From the NCBI GenBank assembly GCA_025175895.1, contig CM046001.1, positions 51,645,719 to 51,709,718 on the forward strand: a DNA stretch of 64,000 bases, in the 5' to 3' direction. Shown here one piece after another: positions 34,952 to 45,949 of this stretch. Within the stretch, counting starts at the first letter, position 1. Each line of letters begins with the position of its first letter. The DNA is from Wurfbainia villosa. Its lineage: Eukaryota; Streptophyta; Magnoliopsida; Zingiberales; Zingiberaceae. The notes under the pieces were generated by a model. It had not been told where the DNA came from and did not search any database. It worked only from the letters and a program-made list of their open reading frames with translations. The translations under genes were made by a program, and so were the position numbers.

Positions 34952-35094
34952 AGGTCGAGTCCTCTGTGGGGGGACAAAGCTAGGTGTCGATCTGACGAAA
35001 AATTCGCGTGGGACTTAATAGTTGAGATCGAACAGTATTACTACTGCTATCTCATTTTTATATTATCTATTTATGCTAATCCTATTTTGCAGGG

Positions 35095-35390
35095 ATCAGT
35101 CGACTGGATGGATTCGAGTCGACTGAAGTTCAGTCGACTGGATATGGATCAGTCGATTGGATACCTATTTGGTAGGATCAGCTGGTGATCGATCAGAGAT
35201 CGTACGACGCAGATGGAAAGGGGTTCAGTCGACTGAAGGGTTTAAGTCGACTAAAGAAGCAAATATCCCGATGCGGAGTCGGGTGACGTTGAGTCGACTG
35301 GAGATGGTTCAGTCGACTGGAAGACCACGAATTCCATATCGACGGGCTGATGTGGAGTCGACTGGAAGACATTCTAATCGATTGGAAAAG
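35095..35390. repeat. GTCGAC palindrome array in LTR M
   Basis: Ten or so copies of CAGTCGACTGGA or close variants (GAGTCGACTGAA, CAGTCGATTGG) in 300 bp. The core CAGTCGACTG is a perfect 10-bp palindrome. The same word is scattered through LTRs A, E, F, H, N and O. Confidence 0.8.
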
Positions 35391-35798
35391 GTTTATAAAA
35401 TATTTGCTCGACCGGATCTGAGTAGAACATCAAATCTATGTCGAAGTGTTGTCGAAATCTACTCCCATCCACCAAAGCTAAATCGCCACAACAAGGTGAT
35501 CTTCCGACACTCCGAGCAAACTTCAATCATCTACGTAGTGTCGGTATAAGCTCTTGTAATTGCTTACTTTTTTTCGCTTCTGTACTTAAATTTCAAAGAG
35601 TGGATAGTGTGTTACCCAGCTCTACATTTGTAAAAAGCGAAACCCTCCGAAGTCGAGAGTTCTCGAGTCGGAGGGCATTTAGTGATTGCCCATTGAGATA
35701 GCTCTTGGAAGAGCTATGGGCCTTAAAGTAGCAACCCAGTTAGGGTTGTGAACCAAGTAAAATAAATTGTCTTATTTTCATTTCCGCTGCATACTCAC

Positions 35799-36256
35799 AA
35801 TATTTTTTAAAATATTCTAAATAGTTTTTAAAGATTAAATGGTCAAATGGTCAAAACTTAGGTTTTAGGAAGCAAGAGTCATCTAAGGGCAAGAAAGGCT
35901 TGGGTCACAAGCCTAAGTCTAAGGAGGTTATGTCAATCTACCACAATGTTCCATTTAACTATGGAACAAGCTCTAAGTCTAGGAAAATCACAGTCACAAG
36001 GGAAGTCATCCCTAGTATTGACCATGGTAGATGTCTAGTCGCTAAGGTTTCAAAGAAATCTAGGAAAGCCACTAACAAGGTTACAAGGGAAGTTATCCTT
36101 AGGATTAACCTTGAAAAGACCATAATAACCAAGGTTTCCAAATCTAAGAGGGTCATTAAGAAGATATCAAGCGAAGTCATCCCTAGTGAATACTTTGTAA
36201 ACCCAAGGAGCTCCATTAGGTATTAGGTTCCTAGGAGCATGATTCCCTCACGCTAG
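35799..36256 (+). pseudogene. gag fragment of element K, 3' part
   Basis: Reads GKKGLGHKPKSKEVMSIYHN, NYGTSSKSRKITVTREVIP, then basic repeats of the type TREVIP/SREVIP. It ends NPRSSIRY, a stop where E has Trp, VPRSMIPSR, and a stop at about 36254. It is the same basic C-terminal region as in the gag of E (57455-57800) and F (63291-63650). Confidence 0.82.
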
Positions 36257-37727
36257 ATAGGTTTAGAGTGTGTCAACTTAAGATGGAAAGGTAGTTAGCC
36301 CAACCATAGTGAAGTTGATACTTTAGGTCATTTTCAAGGTATTGTTATACTTTGAAAATGAAATTAGAATTACATCCTACAAGAGTTTAGGATGTGCCAA
36401 TGGATTTAATGGAAAACAAAATTGATCAAAAATTAGCACAAATAGTTTAGAGTCAAAAGTGTGTCAAATTTGGGATTATGGCACACTTGAGGGAAATTAG
36501 GCATTATGGAAAATTGATATAAGTCTTAGCAAATGATATTTGAGCTTAAAACTTAGGTATTCTATACCTTTATATTTTATACTTGTCATATTTTGTTTGT
36601 CATATGTCATGTCATGACATCATATATTCACATGATCATTTTATAATGTTATGATAAGACTTAGGTTAATTATGTCATGCTTATACTTAGAATCATTTTT
36701 ATGCATGACATAATACATCATTGGCACTTGCTTTAAATTATGCAATCACTTATGACATGATTATTTCATGCATTAAAATTAATCAAAATGAATTTAAGGG
36801 CAAATGACATGATTTAATGTCCTAAATAAATGAATCAAATTGGAATACCTATATAAAATGCACGAACCTCTTAGATTAGGGAAAAACGTAAACCCACATC
36901 TCACAAAAACTATAAGGATGACTTATGTGTATTTTCATAGACTTTAGACACCTGTGAGATATTAGGACATGAGTCAAGTTTAATGTGCTTATATGGTGCA
37001 TCAAAGTGAACTTAAGACTCATTAAATCATGAGGATGAATCATGAGGAAAGCTAGTATAAAAGTCATGTGTACTTAGCCCATTAACCATGATTCAAAATA
37101 AGGTTTCAAAACAATTTTAAAATCTTTTTTAAAAAAATTGATGAAGTCTATCTTTTGATAGAAACCACTATTGAGAAGATTGGCACAAAGTTAGACAAAT
37201 CATTGAATTTTTCTGTGCTTTTAAACTTTGTATCATTCTTTGAATTTAAAATTTATTTTCATAGAAAATTATTTTTCCTCAATTGTACTTACCATAAGTA
37301 ATATACGTATGAAATTTCAAGATTTTTCAAAATTCATATATTTACTTATGCATTTATGAAAATCATTTAAAAAAAATTGATTTCTGTACAATCAGAGTCC
37401 AGTTGATTGCTGAAGGCAGCCAACTTACTGGTGGTGTTGGTAGTAAACTATTTACTGACACAGTCAATTGTTGTGTCTGATTTTGGTTGCACAAGGTATG
37501 TTCAACCATTTACTAGCACCCCTAGGATACCCTAACTACTCTTAACCCTAGGATATGCTTTGGAAAGAATTGGAAGGGTAAGAATTTCAGTGAAAGTGAA
37601 TAGGTTTAGGATTAAAAATCAAATTTTAAGGTGTATGAAAGTTCAAGTTTGAACTTTTGCCCTTATTTTTTTATTATTTAGGATTCCTATAGACTTATGA
37701 ACTCTCCAAGGACATTGTGGTGCAATG
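36257..37727 (+). other. Conserved non-coding 3' region of element K
   Basis: No coding frame is supported. Landmarks shared in reverse with E (55600-57454) and F (61700-63290) include TAGAGTGTGTCAACTTAAG, GGATGTGCCAATG, a run of CATGACAT/TGACATGA words (36600-36800) and ATGAAGTCTATCTTTTGATAG. In E and F this region lies between the gag stop and the PPT. Confidence 0.7.
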
Positions 37728-38741
37728 TGTAGGATCGAAAAACACACTAGAGAGGGGGGGGAGTGTATATCGTTTTAAAATATTTTCTTTCTTTCGTTTT
37801 AAAACCAAAGCTTGCAGTGGAAAAACAAAGTTAAGACACACAAGAACACGAAGGAGTTTTACTTGGTTCACAACCTACTAGTTGCTAGTCCAAGGCCCTG
37901 TGATCCTTGATCGCTTTCGAAAGACAATCACTAAAAGGGTCTCTTCCTTGTTGGAGGTAAGAGGCAAAGCGATTACAAATAAAATGAAAGGGCTAGTAAC
38001 AACCCTATACAAATTAATTACAAATGAAAATAATGAAAGTATACCGAGACAAATAAAGGAAAGATGGAGCGACGTCGGGGTTTAGGAGATGAGCGGAGGT
38101 TGGTTGCTTGTGAGATTGTGAGAACTTGAGCATTAGAGATGTATTACTAGGGTTTGCAATTGAGCCTTCTTTTATAGACCTTCCTAAGCCTTCAAGATCA
38201 TTATTTTCGTCAAGATCTAGATCTAGATAAAACTCTATCCATAATTCTTATCCTTGAGGTGGCAATTGACTCTTCACGAGCACACCAGTTGACTGCTCCT
38301 ATTGCCAGTCGACTGGCCCTAGTCGATTGCTGATTCTCCCAGTCGATTGTTGTCCTTGAGTTTCCATCTTGTCACATGCAACACAAGATTAATACAATGT
38401 ATACATATAGTGATGATGACAGTTTTTACACCATCCGATCTTGACTTCGGCTTTCTCCTGAAGTCTTAGTTGGATCGACGCTTATGGTTGTCCTCGTACT
38501 GAGGACACGACCTCACTATCGCTCCACACCCAAAGCTTACCTTGCTTTACCTTTTTGTCCTTTGTCCTATTGTTTAGCATCTAATTTTTGACCACCATTC
38601 CTCCTGGTGTCTTTGAGCCTAGCTAAGACTATTCAAGTTCTGCACACTTGACATAACATATTAGATAACAATATGACTTAACTTTGAACCTTTTTCATTA
38701 TCAAAATTTAGGTTTGATTATCAAGTACCCCTGCACCAACA
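37728..38741 (-). repeat. LTR O, 3' LTR of SIRE-like element O
   Basis: Starts TGTAGGATCGAAAAACAC, then CTAGAGAGGGGGGGGAGTG, and ends CCCTGCACCAACA; 1014 bp. Related to LTR N. Minus-strand TATA box CTATAAAAG at 38169-38177. GTCGACTGG and CAGTTGACTG words near 38290-38345. The internal region of O starts directly after it. Confidence 0.85.
38169..38177 (-). promoter_or_regulatory. TATA box of LTR O
   Basis: Minus strand reads CTATAAAAG followed by AAGGCTC; same position as in LTR N. Confidence 0.5.
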
Positions 38742-38757
38742 ATCTCCTCCTTTTTGA
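38742..38757 (-). other. Polypurine tract of element O
   Basis: Minus strand reads GATCAAAAAGGAGGAG followed by AT and the LTR (TGTTGGTGC). The AAAAGG(A/G)GGAGAT type is typical of SIRE/Maximus elements. Confidence 0.8.
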
Positions 38758-39481
38758 TCTATGGTAACCAGATTCAAAGTTAAGGAAATAATAAGCACTG
38801 ATCATTTATTTTTCAAAAATTCCCCCTTAATAATACCTCCCCCTTAATGTTTGATGAGTTTTGAAAAAGAAATTAAAGTTAAAATTTTTTAACCTCTTTA
38901 ATTTGTATCTCTCCCCCTTTGACATATATCAAAAAGAATGTTATGAGGAATGCAATTTAAAGGTTAATGTTGAAAAAAATACTTAAAGTTCAAAACATTT
39001 GAAGTTCATTTTCAAGTTGTAAAATATTGGGACATCTTTAAATTTTTGAAATAGTTTTAATTATAAGTTCATTTTCAAATGTCCAAATGATAACATATGA
39101 AGTAGCTAAACACTTATATGAATTCAAGCATGTGTCCTTTTTGCAAAATAATATTTTAAAATAAACCATCTAATAAATTGTCCTTAAGAAAATGTCCAAC
39201 TCAATTTTGACTCAATTGATATTAAATAATCAATAAGTCTTGTTGGGACTCAGTCACTTGCGTGATTAGTTTGAAAATTATATTCCATGATTCATGTTGA
39301 TGCACTTGTTCTACATATGAAATTAGGAGTAAGGTCCTAATATCTCACGCCCATCTACGTGGCTCAGTACACAACCAGATTAATCCTAAGTGTTGTGAGA
39401 TGCATTGGCTCCTTATATATCTATAGGCTCATGATTTCTAAGGTAAGCCATATGCTAGTTCCAAAGACCACAAAACAAAAG

Positions 39482-39847
39482 CTAGATAGATAATAAGAGC
39501 AATTCGTACTCTACTAAATATACTCTTAATTTCCTTCTAAGTAAACTAAATTCGAATTCAGGTAAAGGTTTGGTGAAAATGTCCGTTAGATTCGATTTAG
39601 ATTCCACATATTCAAGTTTAATATCACCATTAGTTACATGTTCCCTAACAAAGTAATGTTTAACTTCTATGTGTTTAATTCTTGAATTATGTATATGATT
39701 TTTAGTTAGGTTTATTGAATTAATGTTATCTATCATGATTTTAGTGTCATTAAAGTCTAGTTGGAAGTCATTTAGAGTGTATTTCATCCAAAGGAGTTGA
39801 GTTACACACTCTCCCATTGCTACATATTCTACTTCAGTAGTAGACAA
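39482..39847 (-). pseudogene. Element O RNase H
   Basis: Begins STTEVEYVAMGECVTQLLWMK (catalytic Glu in EVEY), then MIDNINSINLTKNHIHNSRIKHIEVKHYFVREHV and LTDIFTKPLPE, ending near 39482. This is the C-terminal half of the copia RNase H. The open frame is 121 codons, and the first half lies upstream in another frame (39850-40000). Confidence 0.85.
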
Positions 39848-39989
39848 AACAACATAATGTTGTTTTCTACTACATCAGCTAACTAGACTTAGACCCAAAA
39901 ATTGATAGCTGACACTTGTACTTTTTCTATCGAGTTTACAGCTAGCATAATCTGAGTCAGAGAACCCGATTAGTTCAAAATTGTCACTA

Positions 39990-40880
39990 GTCCTAGGGTG
40001 TCATATTCCTACATTGAGAGTTCCTTTTATATATCTAAATATTCTTTTTAATAAAGTTAAGTGTGATTCTTTGGCACAAAATTGAAATCTTACACACATA
40101 CCTATTGCAAAAAGTATATCATGTCGGCTTGCAGTTAAGTACAAAAGGCTACCTATCACACTCCTATAGTATTTTAAATCTATGGATTTTTCCTCTAAGT
40201 CATTATCAACTTTTACATTAGTTGTCATAGGTGTACTAATTTCTTTAGTATTTTCCATGCCAAATTTTCTAATTAATTCCTTAGCATATTTATTTTGATA
40301 CACATAAGTTCCTTCTTTTATTTGTTTTATTTGTAACTCTAAGAAAAAGTTGAGTTCACCTACTAAACTCATTTCAAACTCACTTTCCATTAATGCTACA
40401 AATTCATTTAAAAATGTGCTATTTGTTGACCTAAAAATTATATCATCTACATAAATTTATGCTATAAATATTTCTTTTTCTAAGGTTTTTATAAAAAGGG
40501 TTGGGTCTATTAATCCTTGCTTAACTGCCTTAGATATTAAGTAAATAGGTAGTCTTTCATACCATGCCCTAGGTGCTTGTTTTAATCTATACAATACTTT
40601 CCTAAGCTTGAATGTATGGTTGGGTCAGTTTAGATCTTCAAATCTGGGTGGTTGGCTCACATATATTTCCTCTTTGATGAAACCATTTAAAAATATTGAC
40701 TTAACATCCATTTGATACAACCTAAACCCCTCATGTGCGGCATAGGCCAACAACATTCTAATCGACTCAAGTCTAACTATTGGTGCATATGTTTTATCAT
40801 AATCTAAACCCTCTACTTGACTAAAACCTTTGGCTATTAACCTAGCCTTATTCCTCACAATCTCACCCTTATCATCAAGT
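39990..40880 (-). pseudogene. Element O reverse transcriptase
   Basis: Segments in minus-strand order: NKARLIAKGFSQVEGLDYDK and TYAPIVRLESIRMLLAYAA, QMDVKSIFLNGFIKEEIYV (40858-40625), a broken middle, YVDDIIF near 40450, then VGELNFFLELQIKQ and SVIGSLLYLTASRHDILFAIG (40390-40001). Motifs match SIRE-type copia RT. Stops and frameshifts occur near 40625, 40460 and 40000. Confidence 0.85.
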
Positions 40881-41013
40881 TTGTTTCGAAATACCTACTT
40901 TGTACCTATGATAGTTTTGTCTTTAGGTACCGGTACTAATTTCCAAATAAAATTCCTAGTGAATTGGCTAACTCTTCTAGCATAGCAATGATCCAATCAG
41001 GGTCAATAAGAGC

Positions 41014-41945
41014 TTAATCTATGATTTTGAGTTCAATTTTATATATGAATGAAATTTGACTTACATTTCTATAGGAAGCTCGAGTTTGAACACCTAGATT
41101 AGGATCACCTAACACTTGATCTATATGATGATCAAGTCTAACTCGAGGTGTTCTTGGATTAGGGTTTATGTTTGATTCATGTTCAGGTTTAACTTCATTT
41201 TCTAAGTTTTTATTGATTGATTCGAATTTTGTAAGGTTATTTTCTTCATTAAACACTACATTGATAGTTTTCTTCAATTCTTAAAGAATCATTATTATAT
41301 ACCCTATAAGCTTTACTAGTAGTTAAATAACCTAGAAATATACCACTTGATGATTTAGAAGTAAATTTTCCCAAGTAGTGTTTAGTATGTGAACTTTATG
41401 GCCAAAGACTTTAAAATATCTAATGTCGGGTATCTTATTGTAGTATGTTTCATAGGGTGTTTTATTATGTTGTTTAATAATTAAGATTCTATTTTGGACA
41501 TAACAAGCGGTATTTACTGCCTCAACCCAAAACCTATCGGATAACCTATACTCGTTTATCATATCCTAGCGACTTCTTGTAAGATTATATTTTTTCTTTT
41601 GACTAACCCATTATGTTGATGAATCCTAGAGCAAGAGAATTCATGGTGATATCCATTTTGATTGCAAAATTTGATAAATCTATGTTTTTCAAACTCTCCC
41701 CTATAGTCACTTCTAATTCTTTTAATCCTTAAGTTCTTTCCATTTTCTAATAGATTGCATAGATTAGTAAATTGATCCAAGGTTTCATTTTTATGTTTTA
41801 AGAATTTTATCCAAGTAAATCTAGAGTAGTCATCTACTATTACTAAACAGTATTGACTCCCGTTTAGTGACCTAGCTCCATAAGAGTCAAATAGGTTTAA
41901 GTGTAGGTGCTCAAGCACACATTTAGTTCTCTCTTGGCTAGTCAA
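41014..41945 (-). pseudogene. Element O integrase
   Basis: Core region 41945-41559 reads LEHLHLNLFDSYGARSLNGS, DDYSRFTWIKFLKHK, RIRSDYRGEFEKHRFIKFC and HQHNGLVKRKNIILQEVAR. The first catalytic Asp of the family is Asn (LNLF) and the catalytic Glu is Lys (VKRK); only the middle Asp (RSDY) remains. Frame 41562-41332 gives DRFWVEAVNTACYVQNRI and KVFGHK; frame 41277-41014 covers the linker with TPRVRLDHHIDQVLGDP. Inactive by substitution as well as by frame breaks. Confidence 0.85.
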
Positions 41946-42217
41946 TTTATGTGAAGTTTTAATTTATTTTCTTTGTTGACATACATCACAAATTTTATTT
42001 TCTAAATTACCTAGTTTAGGTAGGCCTCTAACTAGTCCATTGAGACTTATTTTATAGATAAGTCTTAGATGGGAGTGACATAGTCATCTGTGCCACAACC
42101 ATGATTCCTCTTGTTGTGTCATTAGACACTTAATTGAGGAGTTGGGTAGATCTATTATATAAATATTATTATTCCTAACTCCCCTAAGTATAATTTTTGA
42201 GCAATCAATATTCTTAA

Positions 42218-42510
42218 TTAGAGACTCATTTGGTGAAAAAAAATAACCTTATAACCAGTATCACACAATTGACTAATACTTAAAAGATTAAACTCAAAAT
42301 TTTCTACTAATAAGACTTTGTGTATTATAAAGTTTGAGTTTAGCTCAATATCACCTGATCCGATGATTTTGAGTTTACCATTATTTCTGAAGGCTACCGA
42401 CCCAAGTTTTTTGATTCTCAGCTTCATAAATTTCAATTGGTCTCTGGTCATATGTTTGGAACATCCACTGTCCAACATCCATTGATCCTACACACAAAGT
42501 AGTTGGATCG
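42218..42510 (-). pseudogene. Element O protease
   Basis: Reads QWMLDSGCSKHMTRDQLKFM and NNGKLKIIGSGDIELN, NFEFNLLSISQLCDTGY. The catalytic Asp-Ser-Gly is intact. Upstream (42511-42560) only traces of homology remain before the microsatellite. Confidence 0.8.
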
Positions 42511-42599
42511 GATATTAGAATTTTAAATTGATTTAGACATTTTTAACCTAGGTTCCATCTCACCCTTTCTATGTGATTAATCAGGTTAATCTTATATGT

Positions 42600-42601
42600 T
42601 T

Positions 42602-42660
<59 letters not shown>
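42600..42660. repeat. GT then AT microsatellite
   Basis: (GT)n from about 42602 followed by (TA)n from 42617 to 42659. It marks the end of recognisable element O. Confidence 0.9.
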
Positions 42661-42662
<2 letters not shown>

Positions 42663-42950
42663 CTGATCTCCTCAGCATCGATCAATGCGTGATGCCATCT
42701 CAGTCGTTCATCTCACGGAGATGCACAGTAAATGAAAAAAATACACAGTGTTTCTCTCCCACGACTCCGACTAAATTTTTCGTCGTCGATCACCATCCAC
42801 AATATAATCCATCCCCTGAATCTGTCGGGATCGTCGTCGACATCCCTCCGTCGATCCGCATAAGATTCCGACCGCAATTCGACGGAACGATAGCGGCAAG
42901 GAATAGCGACGAATTGCACGACAAAGAAACATTGTACATTTTCCATTATT

Positions 42951-43181
42951 GTGCCTCGTGGACCGTTGCATAGGAAATAGGGGCACGGGATATCAAATTC
43001 ATGTATATATATTGCTCAAGTGATCAGACGGTGGATAATAGAGGTGCGCTCATTTTCCTTCGCTCAGCCTAAATCAGACGATGGATAATAGAGGTGCGCT
43101 CATTTTCCTTCGCTCAGCCTAAAACATCTGTGTGTGTGTGTGTGTGACAGTAATGAGGAATACATAGTATTTTTTTTCCGT
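42951..43181 (+). repeat. Dispersed repeat related to 20271-20462
   Basis: ATTGTGCCTCGTGGACCGTTGCAT at the start and ACAGTAATGAGGAATACATAGTATTTTTT at the end match the LTR A copy. The middle differs and holds a 50-bp tandem duplication and a GT run (43130-43146). The nature is unknown; no coding sequence or TIRs. Confidence 0.6.
43023..43122 (+). repeat. 50-bp perfect-like tandem duplication
   Basis: ATCAGACGGTGGATAATAG to CGCTCAGCCTAA (43023-43072) is followed at once by the same 50 bp with one G/A change (43073-43122). Confidence 0.9.
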
Positions 43182-43232
43182 CGAATGTTCTCGCCACACT
43201 AGCCGGTCGCCATCACCACTGAGCGGTTGGAT

Positions 43233-43233
43233 C

Positions 43234-43301
<68 letters not shown>
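43233..43301. repeat. AT microsatellite, about 68 bp
   Basis: Uninterrupted (AT)n between GGATCATT and AATTTCATTTAG. Confidence 0.95.
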
Positions 43302-43305
<4 letters not shown>

Positions 43306-44392
43306 CATTTAGAATGATTATATGAAAATAAAATGTCTTAAATTTTTATTTGTTGTGAAAGATGATAAATTTGTGCGAATAGAAGGGCATGGTAAAAGGT
43401 TTAAAGTTTCAATGAGCATGTAAGAGAGTTGTAAAACCTTTTTAGAGCCTCATGATTAGGACGAAGATAGAAAGTGGTCATCAAGATGTTTTACGGGTTT
43501 ATTATTAAGATGAACGCTGATGAATTTTAAGCTACTTTTCAAATAAAAAATAGTCAAGACATGTTAATAGATTTGAGATTTGAAATCAAAATTTGAATGA
43601 ACATGAATAAAGCTTAGAGACATGTTTAGGGGTTCAATATTTGATTATCACACTGCGTTCCCAAATTAATACAACAGCAAACCATATTCCAATAGTTTTT
43701 CTAGATTCTCTTCTTGTTTACAAAATTTTATAAAAAGAAACTATTTAGTGATTTTTCTTGTGTTACAAACACTCAAGATCACTGATTTTTGTTGAAATCA
43801 TAGCAATTTTCCAGAAGTTAATGTCTGTTCGTGCTTCACTTCCAAATTACTGCATCTGAAATCACGCATCAGGAACCAACTATTCCCATGTGCTAGCACT
43901 ACAGTGAATAAAATCCAAAAGGTGCTTCACCTTCAAAATGGAGGTGGACCACTGAACGGCATTCAATTCATTGGTGCCGCACTCAACTTGACCACTTCCC
44001 AAGCTGTGCTTTTCCTCTGCCATAATTTCCACTGCTTCATCATGGAGAGGTACCAACATATGAACACGACTCTTCAGCCACAATGCTGCAGAGTAAATAC
44101 TTGGCATCAAGACTCCATCCAACCAACGAAATCAATTCACTATGTACTAACAAGGAGTCCCAAAGATGAAATACTTAGCATATATCCGAAATACTCCCTT
44201 ATAAATAGTCATTTCAAACTTCTCGTGCAATGCACTAACTGAAGTCCATCACAAATATGAAATTCATCAATTCTCGGGCGACCACAATTACTACGAGTGA
44301 TGAGAGAGAGATCTTGCATTGACATGCACGAAAAAGAGGAACTCTAAACAGAAAAAAATAAAAATTCCCCATACAGGAATCTAGAATCTTAC
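43302..44392. other. Intergenic stretch, nothing firmly recognised
   Basis: AT-rich to 43860, then less AT-rich. A minus-strand ORF (44122-43880, 80 codons, containing LKSRVHMLVPLHDEAVEIMA) lies downstream of the DHAR exons and has no domain I recognise. It could be 3' untranslated or captured sequence. I cannot find the final DHAR exon here. Confidence 0.5.
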
Positions 44393-44533
44393 CTTCATGT
44401 AAGCATGAACATAGGAAAGATTCTCTGGGACTTTCCATCCTTTGAAATGATCAAGTGTTACCACTAGATGGAACAACTTAGGTGCCAAGCTCAAGTCAAC
44501 AGCAGAAATGTTGTCACCATTGACATATGGGCC
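44393..44533 (-). pseudogene. Dehydroascorbate reductase (DHAR) exon, GST C-terminal domain
   Basis: A 141-bp minus-strand exon with intact splice sites: acceptor GCGTAG|GGCCC and donor AAG|GTAAGA. It encodes 47 residues without stops, including GPYVNGDNISAVDLSLAPK, FHLVVTLDHFKGWKVPENLS and YVHAYMK. This is the glutathione-transferase-like C-terminal domain of plant DHAR, which reduces dehydroascorbate with glutathione. The exon is clean, unlike the TE genes around it. The last exon is not found downstream, and upstream only a partial exon survives, so the locus looks like a truncated gene copy. Confidence 0.8.
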
Positions 44534-44728
44534 CTACGCAAAGTAAAAAAAACAACAATTGAACAAGAGTAAAAGGTCTATAGGCTTGAATTAGGTTTTC
44601 AATGAAGCATAAATCCAATTATCGGACATTTTTCTAACAATTGATAAAATACAATGTGGGAGTAAACATAATTATTCTCACTTAAAATACTAGCTAACTT
44701 TGGATACTATCTTCAGTCTTAGACTTAC

Positions 44729-44770
44729 ATGAGCTTTAAGATGTTCATCCAATGCCTGTAGCTCATCAGA
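44729..44770 (-). pseudogene. DHAR partial upstream exon
   Basis: Reads SDELQALDEHLKAH on the minus strand and ends at donor CAT|GTAAGT, joining in phase with the exon at 44533 across a 195-bp intron. Homology to DHAR stops around 44771. The N-terminal thioredoxin-like exons with the catalytic CPFS-type site are absent from the window. Confidence 0.75.
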
Positions 44771-44833
44771 GTGTAAGTAACGGAGGGGCATGGAGGGAGG
44801 GGGAAAGGAGGTTTACACTCTCAGAAAAGTTAA

Positions 44834-45302
44834 GGGGCGTTTGTTTAGAGAATTTTTTGTTTTTTTATTTTTATTTTCTTTTTTTAAGAAAATGGAAAAG
44901 GAAGCCGCGTTAGTTTTTTTTTTAATTTTAATTTTCTATTTTTTTAGAAAATATTTTTTATTTTTTAAAAAAACGAAAATGAAAATAAAAAATGATTATT
45001 TTTTGTTTTTTTGTTTTTTTGTTTTTTAAAAAATATTTTTTTATTTTCTGAAAAATAAAGATGGAAAACACGAACAAATACATTTTCTCATTTTTGTAAA
45101 AAATAAAAATAAAAAATGGAAAAAAAAAATATCTACTAAATACATTTCATTTTTTTATTTTTTATAAGGAGAAGGAATATAAATTCATCTTTTTTTTCTT
45201 TTTCCTTCTTCATTTCTTTTCAAATAAAAATAATTTTTTCCTCTCTTATTTATCTTTATCCTTTTATTATTTACATCTCCCTCACCTCTCCTAAATAAAT
45301 CC
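44834..45302. mobile_element. Tourist-like MITE (PIF/Harbinger type), 469 bp
   Basis: TSD TAA at 44831-44833 and 45303-45305. Left end GGGGCGTTTGTTTAG and right end (reverse complement) GGATTTATTTAGGAG form imperfect TIRs. The interior is homopolymeric T/A-rich with no coding sequence. It lies about 60 bp upstream of the truncated DHAR exon. Confidence 0.55.
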
Positions 45303-45305
45303 TAA

Positions 45306-45940
45306 GGAGACGTGTGGTGTGCTGCTCCCGCGGAGCTACGGCGCAGGCTAAATAGGCGCACGTGTTTCACTTTAATCTGATGATTTGCCCAATGTCGGCC
45401 TTGTTATTTTCTTTTAGAACAAGATAAGATTCTTGTGGTCCCAAATTTAGCTTTTTTTTGTTTCTTTTTTTGCTTTTCGCAAAGAAAAATATAGGGATTT
45501 TTTTTTTTTGCTTTTACAAAGGTGAAAAATAAAAATACTCAAAATATGAAATAGACACAGGATAATAAAAGAGTGCGTTAAATATTTGTCGAAAACAAAT
45601 ATTTTGCGCATATTTTTATAAAATTATCGAAGTGCACTTTTTTACCCTTAACTCAAATTATTTTATTATAAATATTCTTAAATTAATTTACAAAATTTAG
45701 TAAAAAAATAAACTATTCATTAAATTAGTATAAATTTAAATAATATTAAAAAAATATAATTTAAGATAATTTGAAAGGAATGACATAAATTTTGTTATAA
45801 AAAAAATAACTAAGACTAGGAAACACTAAATAGGATTGTCTATATATAGATCCTTCTGCATAATTAAGTTGGATCCCCTATCAATATTTATTTATATTTA
45901 AATAAAATTTATTTTATTTTATTATTGATAATCAAATCTT
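45306..45940. other. AT-rich spacer
   Basis: A short GC-richer patch (45305-45365, GCTGCTCCCGCGGAGC) and long T/A runs; no coding or repeat identity recognised. Confidence 0.5.
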
Positions 45941-45949
45941 GTTTGGACT

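Larger units (their letters stand above)
33510..35798 (+). mobile_element. Truncated LTR M (SIRE-like), plus, split by LTR N
   Basis: Starts TGTTGATGCAGTGAGC inside K gag (AATAC precedes). It continues after N at 34957 with a GTCGAC palindrome array (35095-35390) and a segment TGAACCAAGTAAAATAAATT resembling the reverse of N. It lacks the expected ...CTCTAGCG...CCAACA end. The gag on its right (35799) resumes about 50 codons later than where the left side stopped, so a deletion removed both the LTR end and gag codons. The right boundary is approximate. Confidence 0.65.
25432..37727 (+). mobile_element. Element K internal region (SIRE-like, gag only), interrupted
   Basis: After the PBS come a short leader, gag in three pieces (27343-28312, 33422-33509, 35799-36256) and a 1.47-kb non-coding tail (36257-37727). 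The tail matches the tails of E and F in reverse. No protease, integrase or RT is seen. It is interrupted by LTR L, CACTA-1 and LTR M/N. The 3' LTR is missing because element O begins at 37728. Confidence 0.78.
38742..42560 (-). mobile_element. SIRE-like element O, internal region (autonomous type, decayed)
   Basis: From right to left the minus strand shows protease, integrase, RT and RNase H, then about 700 bp non-coding, the PPT and LTR O. The 5' LTR and gag are missing: the homology fades near 42560, just before a GT/AT microsatellite. It is the only copy in the window with SIRE-type pol, so it represents the kind of element that could have mobilised gag-only E, F and K. Confidence 0.8.

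Noticed and set aside
37728..42560. Element O as the 3' end of element K
   Set aside because: K is plus-oriented and O minus-oriented by PPT and pol direction, so they are separate insertions.
43880..44122. 80-codon minus-strand ORF as the last DHAR exon
   Set aside because: The sequence does not match the expected DHAR C-terminus and has no suitable acceptor; function unknown.
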